From assembly GCF_001425445.1 (NCBI RefSeq), contig NZ_LMQU01000014.1:140574-204573 (forward strand): DNA of 64,000 nucleotides, given 5' to 3'. Under the pieces are notes generated by a model. The model searched no databases and was not told the DNA's origin. It saw only the letters and a program-made list of their open reading frames with translations. Made by a program: the position numbers and the translations under genes. Source of the DNA: Devosia sp. Leaf420 (lineage in GTDB: Bacteria; Pseudomonadota; Alphaproteobacteria; Rhizobiales; Devosiaceae). Positions 1-7,212 of this stretch are shown here, piece after piece (the first letter of the stretch is position 1; every line of letters begins with the position of its first letter).

Positions 1-1
1 G

Positions 2-505
2 CACGGACCAGAGGATTGGTTTGCCGGCAAGCCTGAGTTCGACGCCAAGATCGCCGAGCGGTTCAGTACTACCCATGCCCATGTCGCCAAAGGCGAAGCC
101 TGGGAGTGGCGCGCTGGCGCACGCGGACGGCTCGCCGAAATCATCGTCCTCGATCAGTTCTCTCGCCAATTATTTCGCAACCAGCCAGAAGCCTTTGCGC
201 AGGACAAGATGGCGCTGGTGCTGGCCCAGGAAATGGTGGGGCAAGGGCTCGATATGCAATTCGAGCAGCCGCAGCGCGGATTTATCTATCTGCCGTTCAT
301 GCACGCAGAGTCGGCAGCGATCCAATCAGCTTCGGTGCGGCTCTATGAGGCGCTGGGAGATGAAGATCAGCTGAATTTTGCGCTCGAGCACCGAAAGGTC
401 ATCGAGCGTTTCGGGCGGTTTCCATTCCGCAATGCCGCGCTTGGCAGGGAGAGTACGCCGGAGGAGCGCGACTATATGGCTGAGCAGGGCGAGCGGTCGT
501 TCTGA
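2..505 (+). CDS. DUF924 family protein, 5'-truncated by the window edge
   Basis: The reading frame is open from base 2 and gives 167 visible residues with no start, so the gene begins outside the window. Three blocks are typical of DUF924: an LDQFSRQLFRN block near the left, a YLPFMHAES block in the middle, and a closing stretch with RFGRFPFRNAALGR and STPEERDYM. The family is cytoplasmic, about 180-200 residues long and of unknown biochemical role, with a TPR-like helical fold. Only perhaps 15-25 N-terminal residues are missing. The stop at 503-505 is followed within ten bases by a palindromic repeat. The family call is firm; no function can be assigned. Confidence 0.85.
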   Translation, partial: HGPEDWFAGKPEFDAKIAERFSTTHAHVAKGEAWEWRAGARGRLAEIIVLDQFSRQLFRNQPEAFAQDKMALVLAQEMVGQGLDMQFEQPQRGFIYLPFMHAESAAIQSASVRLYEALGDEDQLNFALEHRKVIERFGRFPFRNAALGRESTPEERDYMAEQGERSF

Positions 506-513
506 GCGTGCCG

Positions 514-632
514 TCACCCCCTCCCAACCTCCCCCATCAAGGGGGAGGTGCCGTTCTGTGGGCTGGGCACCATGGAGCAAAAGACGCTGTCCCTTCACCT
601 CCCCCTTGATGGGGGAGGTCGGGAGGGGGTGG
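514..632. repeat. Palindromic intergenic repeat, family A (copy 1)
   Basis: Two inverted units: a C-rich outer arm and the core CTCCCCCATCAAGGGGGAGG on the left, and the mirrored core plus a G-rich outer arm on the right, about 45 bp apart. Each core is itself a hairpin. Close relatives lie at 6004-6124 and 46545-46662. The copy sits between two convergent genes and may also act as a transcriptional barrier. Confidence 0.85.
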
Positions 633-651
633 CGGTGATAAAGAGGGCGGC

Positions 652-1893
652 TCAGAACGCCCATTCACCCTTGCGCATGACGGGCTCGCTCGTGCCGTCT
701 TCATGTACGCCATCGATGTCGATCTTGTCCGAGCCGATCATCCAGTCGATGTGAATGAGGCTCTTGTTGCCGCCCTGGGCAAAGATCTGGTCTTGCGAGA
801 GCTCCTTGCCGCCCTCGAAACAATCGGCGTAGCACTGGCCCATGGCGATGTGGCACGAGGCGTTTTCGTCGTAGAGCGTGTTGTAAAAGAGAATGCCCGA
901 GGCCGAGATCGGCGAGGAATGGGGCACGAGAGCCACTTCGCCGAGACGACGCGCGCCTTCGTCGGTATCGAGCACCTTGTTAAAGACGTCCTGACCCTTG
1001 GTCGCCTTGAGTTCAACCAGGACGCCACCTTCGAAGCGCGCCTGGATGTTTTCGATCAGCGTGCCATTGTGCGAGAGCGGTTTGGTGGCGGCCACGGTAC
1101 CTTCGACGCGGAGGCGATGCGGGGTCGTGAACACTTCCTCGGTCGGAATGTTGGGGTTGCAGGTGACGCCGTTCTTGGCTTCGGACGCGCCGCCCTTCCA
1201 GCGGTGGCCATCGGCGAGGCCAATGGTGAGATCGGTGCCGGGTCCGGTGTACTTCAGTGACGCAAATTTCTTGCCGTTAAGCCAGGTCCAGCGGGCCTTG
1301 AGATTGGCGTTGTGCTCTTTCCAGGCTGCAATCGGATCGGCTTGATCGACGCGGCTGGCTTTGAAGATAGCGTCTGCGAGCTTGGCGACCGCGATCTCTT
1401 CGGCATCGTTCGGGAAAACGAGCTTGGCCCAAGCTGGAGTTGGGTACGAAACGATATTCCAGTTGATGTCGAAGCCGGTGATCAGCTCGAGCGCCGGCCG
1501 ATAGGCGGCCGAATTGGCGCGATTGGCGCGGGAGACTTTTTCTGGGTCTTGGCCGGCGAGCATCATCGGATTGTCGCCGGAAATGGCCAGGCGCGCGGCA
1601 TTGTTCTTGTAGGCCTCGGCCATGCCGGAATAGAGCCAGCCGGCGGCGCGATCGAAACTCTTGTCATTGGCATATTTGTAGCGCGCGAGCGTTGCTTCCT
1701 CGTCCGAATAGATGGTGGTGACGAGCCCGGCGCCGGCCTTATAGGCGTGTTCGGTGATACGGCGAACGAGCGGAGCAGACACCATCGGCGCGGTGATGAT
1801 GAGATCCTGACCCTCGGCCAGTTGCAGGCCGACCTTGATCGCCACTTCGCCGAGCTTGTCGAGTTTCGTCGGATCGATTGCAGAAGTGCTCAT
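652..1893 (-). CDS. M29 family aminopeptidase (thermophilic aminopeptidase type)
   Basis: A 413-residue protein matching the usual 400-415 residue length of M29 metallo-aminopeptidases (AmpS/AmpT/PepS). These cytoplasmic dimers remove N-terminal residues from peptides using two metal ions. The expected ligands are visible: Glu in NIPTEEVFTTP (residues 252/253), Glu319 in RRLGEVALVP, His348 in CHIAMG, and His381 and Asp383 in LIHIDWMIGS. The N-terminal half carries the typical LKLGEVAI-like and ISGDNPMMLAG segments. It stands alone on the minus strand, facing the DUF924 gene across repeat A1. The ATG start at 1891-1893 is the first in the frame consistent with family N-termini. Nothing looks degenerate. 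Confidence 0.93.
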   Translation of the reverse strand: MSTSAIDPTKLDKLGEVAIKVGLQLAEGQDLIITAPMVSAPLVRRITEHAYKAGAGLVTTIYSDEEATLARYKYANDKSFDRAAGWLYSGMAEAYKNNAARLAISGDNPMMLAGQDPEKVSRANRANSAAYRPALELITGFDINWNIVSYPTPAWAKLVFPNDAEEIAVAKLADAIFKASRVDQADPIAAWKEHNANLKARWTWLNGKKFASLKYTGPGTDLTIGLADGHRWKGGASEAKNGVTCNPNIPTEEVFTTPHRLRVEGTVAATKPLSHNGTLIENIQARFEGGVLVELKATKGQDVFNKVLDTDEGARRLGEVALVPHSSPISASGILFYNTLYDENASCHIAMGQCYADCFEGGKELSQDQIFAQGGNKSLIHIDWMIGSDKIDIDGVHEDGTSEPVMRKGEWAF

Positions 1894-1982
1894 TCTGGCA
1901 TGGCCCTGATTTTGTTGAATCGGTTGGTGCGAGCCTATCCGGCCAATTGTGGCGACGCCACCCGGCGAAATCGGAAATTCGC

Positions 1983-1996
1983 TTGACCTGGATCAA
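1983..1996 (+). promoter_or_regulatory. FNR/FixK-type box (TTGAC-N4-ATCAA)
   Basis: The sequence TTGACCTGGATCAA is a near-perfect match to the FNR/FnrN/FixK consensus TTGAT-N4-ATCAA. It is centred about 60 bp before the ATG of the 38-residue ORF at 2050. A class II activator position near -41.5 would put the transcript start around 2031, just ahead of the ribosome binding site. The motif match is seen; oxygen control is inferred. Confidence 0.6.
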
Positions 1997-2049
1997 GGTT
2001 TTGCGCGGCGGCGAGGCGCAGGAAAGAGCCAGCACATCAGGAGGCTCTT

Positions 2050-2166
2050 ATGATCATTCTTCTCACTGCAGTCTTTGGTATTTTCGGCGCCTTTGCTGTT
2101 GGGATGGCCTATGCGCAGATCCAAGCACACGGGATCGTTGCGCCGGGCGCGCGGCGGCCGGAGTGA
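2050..2166 (+). CDS. Small single-span membrane protein (38 aa), hypothetical
   Basis: The peptide starts MIILLTAVFGIFGAFAVGM and continues with a short polar tail rich in Ala, Pro and Arg. Residues 2-20 form one hydrophobic helix, so it is probably an inner-membrane micropeptide. Translation is supported by a strong Shine-Dalgarno sequence, AGGAGG, ending six bases before the ATG. A convincing FNR-type box lies upstream. I do not recognise the family. Micropeptides of this kind in proteobacteria often associate with respiratory or transport complexes, but nothing here says which. The stop codon abuts a palindromic repeat. Confidence 0.6.
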   Translation: MIILLTAVFGIFGAFAVGMAYAQIQAHGIVAPGARRPE

Positions 2167-2276
2167 ACCCCCACCTAACCTCCCCCTGGTCGGGGGAGGA
2201 ATGCATCGAGTGAAGTTCGGGGCCGGAGAGCCACCAATAGAGCCCTCCCCCTGCCAGGGGGAGGTTAGGTGGGGGT
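2167..2276. repeat. Palindromic intergenic repeat, family A variant (GGTCG loop type)
   Basis: The left unit reads outer arm ACCCCCACCTAACC followed by core CTCCCCCTGGTCGGGGGAGG. The right unit repeats both in inverse orientation, with core CCCTCCCCCTGCCAGGGGGAG. The outer arms can pair across the roughly 50 bp between the units. It is related to family A in organisation but has different outer arms and loop. Confidence 0.8.
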
Positions 2277-2639
2277 GCTGCACCCGCCCACTGTGTCCCA
2301 TTGGCACCACCCCTCACATTCACTTGTATTAACCTATTGGCAAAGGCGGACGGTTTGGGTATCAACCGGTCGCCGCTTCATTTTTCAGCAACAGGGAGGC
2401 GATGCATGCCAGCATTTTCATTCGCTTCCCCGTGGGCCAGCCGCCGACCTTAGGCTGATCCCATTCGCGGCCCGCTTCGGTTACTGATCCGAGGACAAGC
2501 CGCCCGCGGTTTTCTCTTTCCTTCGCTTTTGCAGAGCTGACTGATCCCAACGGGGTCATTGTCTCTAAAAGTCCGTTCTGCGCCTTTTTCATATCCTTTT
2601 GAGGAGCCGGTTGCCGGAGAACGGGACCGGACTGCCAGA
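2277..2639. other. Intergenic stretch without a supported gene
   Basis: About 360 bp before the ABC exporter gene. It has short reading frames but none with family features or a good ribosome binding site. I see no convincing tRNA, riboswitch or terminator. It presumably holds the exporter promoter and leader, but I could not pick a clear core promoter. Confidence 0.4.
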
Positions 2640-4436
2640 ATGAGTCGCAAGAAACTCGATTTTCGTGCCGACGCCTTCAGACAGGTGCTCGGATTTACCT
2701 TCCGCCACTGGGCCCATCAGCCCAAGCGCATCGCGCTGATCGCCGGGCTCGTGATGATCTCGACGCTCGCCGAAGTACTGGTGCCGATGTTTTCGGGCCG
2801 CATCGTCGACGCCATTTCCGGCGGCGGCGATGACGCGCTGAGCGGCGCGTTGTCGGCATTCGCTACGGTTGCGGCGCTTGGCCTGACGAGCGTTGTGCTG
2901 CGCTATTTCGTCTTCAACGGCATCATCAAGTTGACGCTGAAAATGATGGCTGAGGTCGTCAATGACGGCTTCTACAAGGTGCAGCGGTTTTCGACCGATT
3001 GGCATGCCAATAGCTTTGCAGGCTCGACGGTCCGCAAGGTGACGCGCGGCATGTGGGCGCTGGATTCGCTCAACGACATCCTTCTCATCGCACTTCTGCC
3101 CAGCATCGTAATGTTGGTCGGTGCGTCGGTGCTGCTCGGCTCCTATTGGCCGGTGATGGGGCTCGTCGTGGCTTTGGGTTCGGTGATCTACATTACCTTC
3201 ACCGTCTTGATGTCGGTGGGCTATGTCGCGCCGGCCGCCAGCCTTGCCAATGCTTGGGATACGCGCCTAGGCGGTTCCCTCGCGGATGCGGTGAGCTGCA
3301 ACTCGGTGGTAAAGGCTTTTGGCGCGGAGCATCGCGAGGAGGAGCGGCTCAAGCACGTGCTCTCCAAGTGGGACACGCGCACGCGGCGGACATGGAAGCG
3401 CGGGACGCTTAACGGCACCATCCAGGGTTTCCTCATGACCCTGATGCAGGCCGGTATTTTGGGCACGGGCCTTTATATGTGGACGCAGGGGCTGGCTTCG
3501 GCCGGCGATATCACCTTCGTCCTCGCCATGTTCTTCGTGCTGCAGGGGTATCTGCGCGATGTCGGCATGCACATCCGCAACCTCCAGCGCTCGGTCAACG
3601 ACATGGAGGAGCTGGTGGCGCTCAACGGCATGCGGCTCGGTGTCGAGGACAAGGCAGGGGCCAAGCCAGTTGCGATCAAGGACGGCGCGATCAAGTTCGA
3701 TCACGTCACCTTCCGCTATGGCAGCCACGCGACCCCGCTTTATCGCGACTTCTCCGTCGCCATAAAGCCGGGCGAGCGGGTGGGTCTCGTGGGGCATTCT
3801 GGCTCTGGCAAGACGACGTTCGTCAAGCTGATCCAGCGGCTCTATGACATCAACGAGGGTGCGATCACCATTGATGGGCAGAACATCGCCGAGCACCAAC
3901 AGGCGAGCCTGCGCAATCAGATCGCCATCGTGCAGCAGGAGCCGATCCTCTTTCACCGGACCCTGGCGGAAAACATCGCCTATGGTCGGCCGGAAGCGAG
4001 CCGGGCTGAAATCATCGAGGCGGCCACTCAGGCCAATGCGCATGATTTTATCATGAGCCTGCCCAAGAAGTATGAAACGCTGGTGGGTGAGCGGGGCGTA
4101 AAACTGTCGGGTGGCGAGCGGCAGCGTGTTGCCATTGCCCGGGCGTTTCTTGCCGATGCGCCGGTGCTGATCCTGGATGAAGCGACCTCGAGCTTGGATA
4201 GCGAGAGCGAAGTGATGATCCAGGAGGCGATGGAGCGGCTGATGGAAGGCCGGACGACATTGGTGATCGCGCATCGTCTCTCGACGGTCCGTGCACTCGA
4301 CCGGTTGCTGGTTTTCGACAGGGGCAAAATTGTCGAAGAGGGCAATCACGAGGCGCTGATCCGGCTCCAGGGCGGGATCTATCGCCGGCTCTTCGAGCGG
4401 CAGGCGCTCGAACTGACCAAGGGCCTCGTAGCCTAG
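2640..4436 (+). CDS. ABC exporter, fused permease and ATPase (half-transporter)
   Basis: A 598-residue ABCB/MsbA-type half transporter that would work as a homodimer in the inner membrane. The N-terminal ~330 residues hold about six hydrophobic spans. The C-terminal nucleotide-binding domain shows Walker A (GLVGHSGSGKTTF), a Q-loop near IAIVQQEP, the signature LSGGERQRVAIARAF, Walker B VLILDEATSSLD and the switch IAHRLSTV. All catalytic elements are intact. I chose the ATG at 2640 because it is followed by a typical short basic N-terminus (MSRKKLDF). A TTG 81 bp upstream is in frame but would add a non-family extension. The substrate cannot be read from the sequence. A strong terminator follows the stop. 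Confidence 0.9.
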   Translation: MSRKKLDFRADAFRQVLGFTFRHWAHQPKRIALIAGLVMISTLAEVLVPMFSGRIVDAISGGGDDALSGALSAFATVAALGLTSVVLRYFVFNGIIKLTLKMMAEVVNDGFYKVQRFSTDWHANSFAGSTVRKVTRGMWALDSLNDILLIALLPSIVMLVGASVLLGSYWPVMGLVVALGSVIYITFTVLMSVGYVAPAASLANAWDTRLGGSLADAVSCNSVVKAFGAEHREEERLKHVLSKWDTRTRRTWKRGTLNGTIQGFLMTLMQAGILGTGLYMWTQGLASAGDITFVLAMFFVLQGYLRDVGMHIRNLQRSVNDMEELVALNGMRLGVEDKAGAKPVAIKDGAIKFDHVTFRYGSHATPLYRDFSVAIKPGERVGLVGHSGSGKTTFVKLIQRLYDINEGAITIDGQNIAEHQQASLRNQIAIVQQEPILFHRTLAENIAYGRPEASRAEIIEAATQANAHDFIMSLPKKYETLVGERGVKLSGGERQRVAIARAFLADAPVLILDEATSSLDSESEVMIQEAMERLMEGRTTLVIAHRLSTVRALDRLLVFDRGKIVEEGNHEALIRLQGGIYRRLFERQALELTKGLVA

Positions 4437-4446
4437 TGACCAAAAG

Positions 4447-4475
4447 AACCCGCGGAGCGATCCGCGGGTTTTTCT
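4447..4475. terminator. Bidirectional intrinsic terminator
   Basis: A perfect 10-bp stem (AACCCGCGGA / TCCGCGGGTT) with a GCGA tetraloop is followed by TTTCTTT. It lies between the ABC exporter (+) and the converging gene ending at 4476 (-). The A-run on its left lets it serve the minus strand as well. Confidence 0.85.
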
Positions 4476-5033
4476 TTAAGCGAGTTCGCTGACGGAAATG
4501 CCGGTGAGCGGATCGCGGTGAACGTTCATGCGCTTGTAGAAAGCGCCGCCGGGCTTGCGGCGCGGATCCTGCGGATCGATCAGTTCGATGCGGCGGCGAT
4601 CGGGGCCGAAATAACGCTCGCTCCTGACATAGAGGATATCCTGGCAAAGCTGTTCGGTCAGTCTGCGCCGCAGATCGGGCAGTTGATCGCCGAGGAACAG
4701 CACTTCATCGAACCCCATCTGCACGAGCGGCACGATCTGGTGGCGCGGACCTTTGGGCACGACGCAGATGATCGGCGCATAGCGGCGGAGCTGGTGCTCG
4801 GAGGCGCGAAGGCCGCGGAGCACGCGCTGCTTGCCGGCATCGGGCAGGAGCGCGTGGACGATGTAAAAGACCAACCGCTCGCTCGGCAGTTCAAGCTCTG
4901 GCGTATAGGCGGCGACGGCGCCGAAGCCGAGACGTTTGGCCAGATCGCCCAGCGCTGCCGTTTCGACAGCGCTCGGCCCGAATGTAACTGCCATGCAGCC
5001 GGCAAGTATAGTCTTGACGCCCGGTTCTACCAT
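4476..5033 (-). CDS. Hypothetical protein with receiver-like fold and GPDRRR motif
   Basis: A 185-residue protein with no signal peptide or membrane span. Alternating hydrophobic strands such as RLVFYIVHAL, APIICVVPKG and DEVLFLGDQL are spaced like the beta strands of a response-regulator receiver domain. No clear phospho-acceptor Asp or conserved Lys is in place, so it may be a pseudo-receiver. The C-terminal part carries YFGPDRRR, a motif I associate with alphaproteobacterial regulatory proteins. The ATG is preceded by GGGGAAGAG, a reasonable ribosome binding site. It is a single-gene unit converging on the exporter terminator. The fold is inferred and the function unknown. Confidence 0.55.
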   Translation of the reverse strand: MVEPGVKTILAGCMAVTFGPSAVETAALGDLAKRLGFGAVAAYTPELELPSERLVFYIVHALLPDAGKQRVLRGLRASEHQLRRYAPIICVVPKGPRHQIVPLVQMGFDEVLFLGDQLPDLRRRLTEQLCQDILYVRSERYFGPDRRRIELIDPQDPRRKPGGAFYKRMNVHRDPLTGISVSELA

Positions 5034-5105
5034 TCTCTTCCCCCAAAGAGGCTGGTTCTATTTGGGGAGGACTATGCTCAGGCTTTGATAATCTTGTGTT
5101 AAAGC

Positions 5106-5606
5106 TCAGCTTTCTGGCTTCATCATGCGCAAAAGGATGCCGCTGCGAAGAACGAATTGCTGCACGAGCGCGGCGGCGATGTGAATGAGGACGAGTGCGA
5201 TAAGCGCGAGGCGCAGCGGGCCGCCATGGACATCGGCGGCGTTTTCGATGCCGCCGAACCAGGCGACGAGGCCGGAAATCGGCAGCGCGAACAGCAGCAC
5301 ATAGATGAGGCCATGAACAATATTGGCGAGGACGCCGAAAATGGCGGGCTGGCCGGCCGGATGCGGCGGCGCGCCATGGCGGAGGCGAATGATGAGGCGA
5401 ATGGCGGCGAGGATCAGGATGGCGCTGCCGACGATGATATGGGGCAGGGGATTGGCGCCCTCGGCGGGGCCGCCTTCCATGCGGGCATCCCAGGCCATTT
5501 CCATGCCTTCATGGACGATGAGCTGGAAGAGAATGAGGGCCGCAATGACCCAATGAAGAAAGATCTGGGCGCGGGAATAACCCGCAGATGGAGTGGAAAC
5601 GGACAT
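5106..5606 (-). CDS. Cytochrome b561 family membrane protein
   Basis: A 166-residue four-helix membrane protein of the prokaryotic cytochrome b561 (CybB/YceJ) family, which moves electrons between quinol and periplasmic or membrane acceptors through two b hemes. Candidate heme ligands are His18 (IFLHWV), His56 (LPHIIVG), His98 (NIVHGL) and His142 (LIHIAAAL), one per helix, as the family requires. The protein opens with a short polar N-terminus (YSRAQIFLHW is the signature region). The ATG is preceded by GGAAAG. It stands alone on the minus strand. The physiological partner is not evident. Confidence 0.9.
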   Translation of the reverse strand: MSVSTPSAGYSRAQIFLHWVIAALILFQLIVHEGMEMAWDARMEGGPAEGANPLPHIIVGSAILILAAIRLIIRLRHGAPPHPAGQPAIFGVLANIVHGLIYVLLFALPISGLVAWFGGIENAADVHGGPLRLALIALVLIHIAAALVQQFVLRSGILLRMMKPES

Positions 5607-6003
5607 GGCGACGCTTTCCTATGGGGCCGCGGCGCGACAGACGCCGCTTGGGGAGAATTGTCCAGCCCCATTGCGGTTGCAAGTGAATGTTTGGACAGGC
5701 TGAAGCCCCGGCCGGCCGGATGGCTTCCGGTGATTGAGCGGACCCCGGAGCGGCAATCGCCTCGGATGAGATTTTTGTTATTGAAGCGACAGCCGCTCCG
5801 GAGGCCGGATTTTTGGACAGAGACCACAGCGCCCAGTTGATCGCTCGTCGCAGGGCGGCCGACTCCAGAACCCATGGGAAGGCGACCTCCCACGACCGGC
5901 TCCCCCCGCCACTGATCGCCTGCAGGCCGCTCACACGGGGAGATGGGGGAAGAATAGAGGAGATTTTGGGAGGGGGGATAAGCGGGATAGTTTCGTGGCT
6001 CAC
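5607..6003. other. Gene-free stretch upstream of cytochrome b561
   Basis: About 400 bp with no supported gene. The only structure I could define is a perfect 10-bp inverted repeat, CCGGAGCGGC at 5745-5754 and its complement at 5792-5801. These enclose an AU-rich loop of about 37 bases. It lies 140-195 bp upstream of the cytochrome b561 start and could be in its leader or promoter region. Confidence 0.4.
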
Positions 6004-6124
6004 CACACCCCCTCCCATCCTCCCCCATCAAGGGGGAGGTGCCGGGCAGGTGGTCTTGGCTGATAGCCAGTCTCGAGCGCGATGCTACACCTCCCCCTTG
6101 ATGGGGGAGGCCGGGAGGGGGTGA
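6004..6124. repeat. Palindromic intergenic repeat, family A (copy 2)
   Basis: The same organisation as copy 1: outer arm CACCCCCTCCCATC, core TCCCCCATCAAGGGGGAGG, a spacer of about 50 bp, then the inverted core and outer arm ending GGGAGGGGGTG. The cores are virtually identical to the copies at 514 and 46545. Confidence 0.85.
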
Positions 6125-6227
6125 CTGAAAGGGGGCGCCCCTTAACCCTTCATTCACCATAAAACCAAGCGCTCGGAGCCCGGATCGCGAGAACGCATTG
6201 TATTTGTATCAAATACGAGGCAGCCCC

Positions 6228-6515
6228 ATGGCTTATTCCGATCCAATGCCCGACGCCTATGTCGCCGAATTTCTAGACCTCGCGCGCTCGGCTAATGTCA
6301 CCTTCGATATCACCGAAGACCGCCTGCATATGCGGATGGTCAGGCCCAATTGGTCCATGTGGACCCCGATCCGGCATATGCTGGATGAGATTGGGCATGA
6401 GCGGATCGAGGCGTTCGTGCGGAGAGAGGCGGCTGCGCGCCAGGCGGTGGAGGGATGGAATGAGATGAGCGTGGAGAGGCTAGATGCAGCGGCGGAGATG
6501 ATGCGGGGCATGTAG
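6228..6515 (+). CDS. Small hypothetical protein (95 aa)
   Basis: A 95-residue acidic and hydrophilic protein starting MAYSDPMPDAYVAEFLDLAR, predicted mostly helical and cytoplasmic. The ATG at 6228 has GAGG eight bases upstream. An in-frame start 30 bp earlier lacks a ribosome binding site. Codon use, with third-position GC preference, fits a real gene. I do not recognise a family. It sits between repeat A2 and the B-type repeat pair and has no obvious operon partner. Confidence 0.5.
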   Translation: MAYSDPMPDAYVAEFLDLARSANVTFDITEDRLHMRMVRPNWSMWTPIRHMLDEIGHERIEAFVRREAAARQAVEGWNEMSVERLDAAAEMMRGM

Positions 6516-6540
6516 CCCTTGGTCCACTCACCCACTCGAT

Positions 6541-6648
6541 GTCACCCCGGCGAAGGCCGGGGTCCATCCTGAGATGTTTCTGCCAAGGTCGACTGATCGC
6601 GGCTCACAACTGCCGGGGGATGGGCCCCGGCTTTCGCCGGGGTGACAG
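6541..6648. repeat. Palindromic repeat pair, family B (copy 1)
   Basis: Two mirrored units, the left reading GTCACCCCGGCGAAGGCCGG followed by GGTCCATCC and the right the inverse ending GGCTTTCGCCGGGGTGACAG. They are about 45 bp apart and each can fold by itself. The pair ends 50 bp before the GIY-YIG nuclease start. Other family members lie at 7056, 8273 and 48823. Confidence 0.85.
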
Positions 6649-6698
6649 CTGGTGGGTTGGGTGTCACTGTGCACCGCAGAAGTATCGCGAGGGGGCTC

Positions 6699-7025
6699 AT
6701 GTACTTCGTTTACATCATGGCCAACCGCAAACGTGGCGCGCTCTATACTGGTGTGACCAACGACCTTATCCGTCGTGTTTCCGAACATCGCGAAGGACTG
6801 GTGCCGGGCTTCACCAAGACGCATGGCTGCAAGGTGCTTGTCTGGTTCGAGGTGCACGAGGACATCGAGGTCGCCATCACCCGAGAGAAGCTGATCAAGA
6901 AGTGGCGTCGCGATTGGAAAGAGGAGCTGATCGAAGCGCAAAATCCCGAATGGCGTGATCTGTGGTGGGAGATCATCGGGCCGCAAGCGTCCGCTGAGAG
7001 CACGCCATATAGAAGCGATACCTGA
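6699..7025 (+). CDS. GIY-YIG family endonuclease (small, UPF0213/YhbQ-like)
   Basis: A 108-residue single-domain GIY-YIG nuclease. The signature is present as VYI (Tyr5) and LYTGVTNDLIRRV (Tyr16, Arg25 region). The metal-binding Glu is in ITREKLIKKW (Glu63) and the conserved Asn in AQNPEWRDL (Asn82). The ATG at 6699 follows GCGAGGGGG and matches the usual family N-terminus; frame extension upstream runs into the repeat. Proteins of this group cut DNA, but their in vivo role is poorly defined. The gene is bracketed by family B palindromes, with a mirrored pair 50 bp before the start and a single unit 30 bp after the stop. This suggests the gene and repeats may form one unit. Confidence 0.88.
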   Translation: MYFVYIMANRKRGALYTGVTNDLIRRVSEHREGLVPGFTKTHGCKVLVWFEVHEDIEVAITREKLIKKWRRDWKEELIEAQNPEWRDLWWEIIGPQASAESTPYRSDT

Positions 7026-7055
7026 TCGTCTTGGCCGCTTCACCGACCACTGGCT

Positions 7056-7088
7056 GTCACCCCGGCGAAGGCCGGGGCCCATCCTGAG
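7056..7088. repeat. Palindromic repeat, family B (single unit)
   Basis: A solitary unit beginning GTCACCCCGGCGAAGGCCGG and continuing GGCCCATCCTGAG, in the same orientation as the left unit at 6541. No mirrored partner follows within 150 bp. It lies between the GIY-YIG and HsdR_N-type genes. Confidence 0.8.
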
Positions 7089-7212
7089 GTTGTTTAAACA
7101 TTCCAGGCCCTCACGCTTAGATGCCACCCCACTTTCGGAGCCCCACAGAAAAAGCAGTAGTTTACAGAAGTTTAAACTCCAATTACTTTTCGATTATTGG
7201 GGGAGATTTCGC

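Noticed and set aside
2269..2487. A 72-codon ORF before the ABC exporter
   Set aside because: There is no ribosome binding site, it starts inside a repeat, and no conserved features are visible.
5414..6160. A 248-codon minus-strand frame spanning the region upstream of cytochrome b561
   Set aside because: It overlaps cytochrome b561 in another frame and reads through a palindromic repeat, giving low-complexity Pro/Arg/Ser-rich text.
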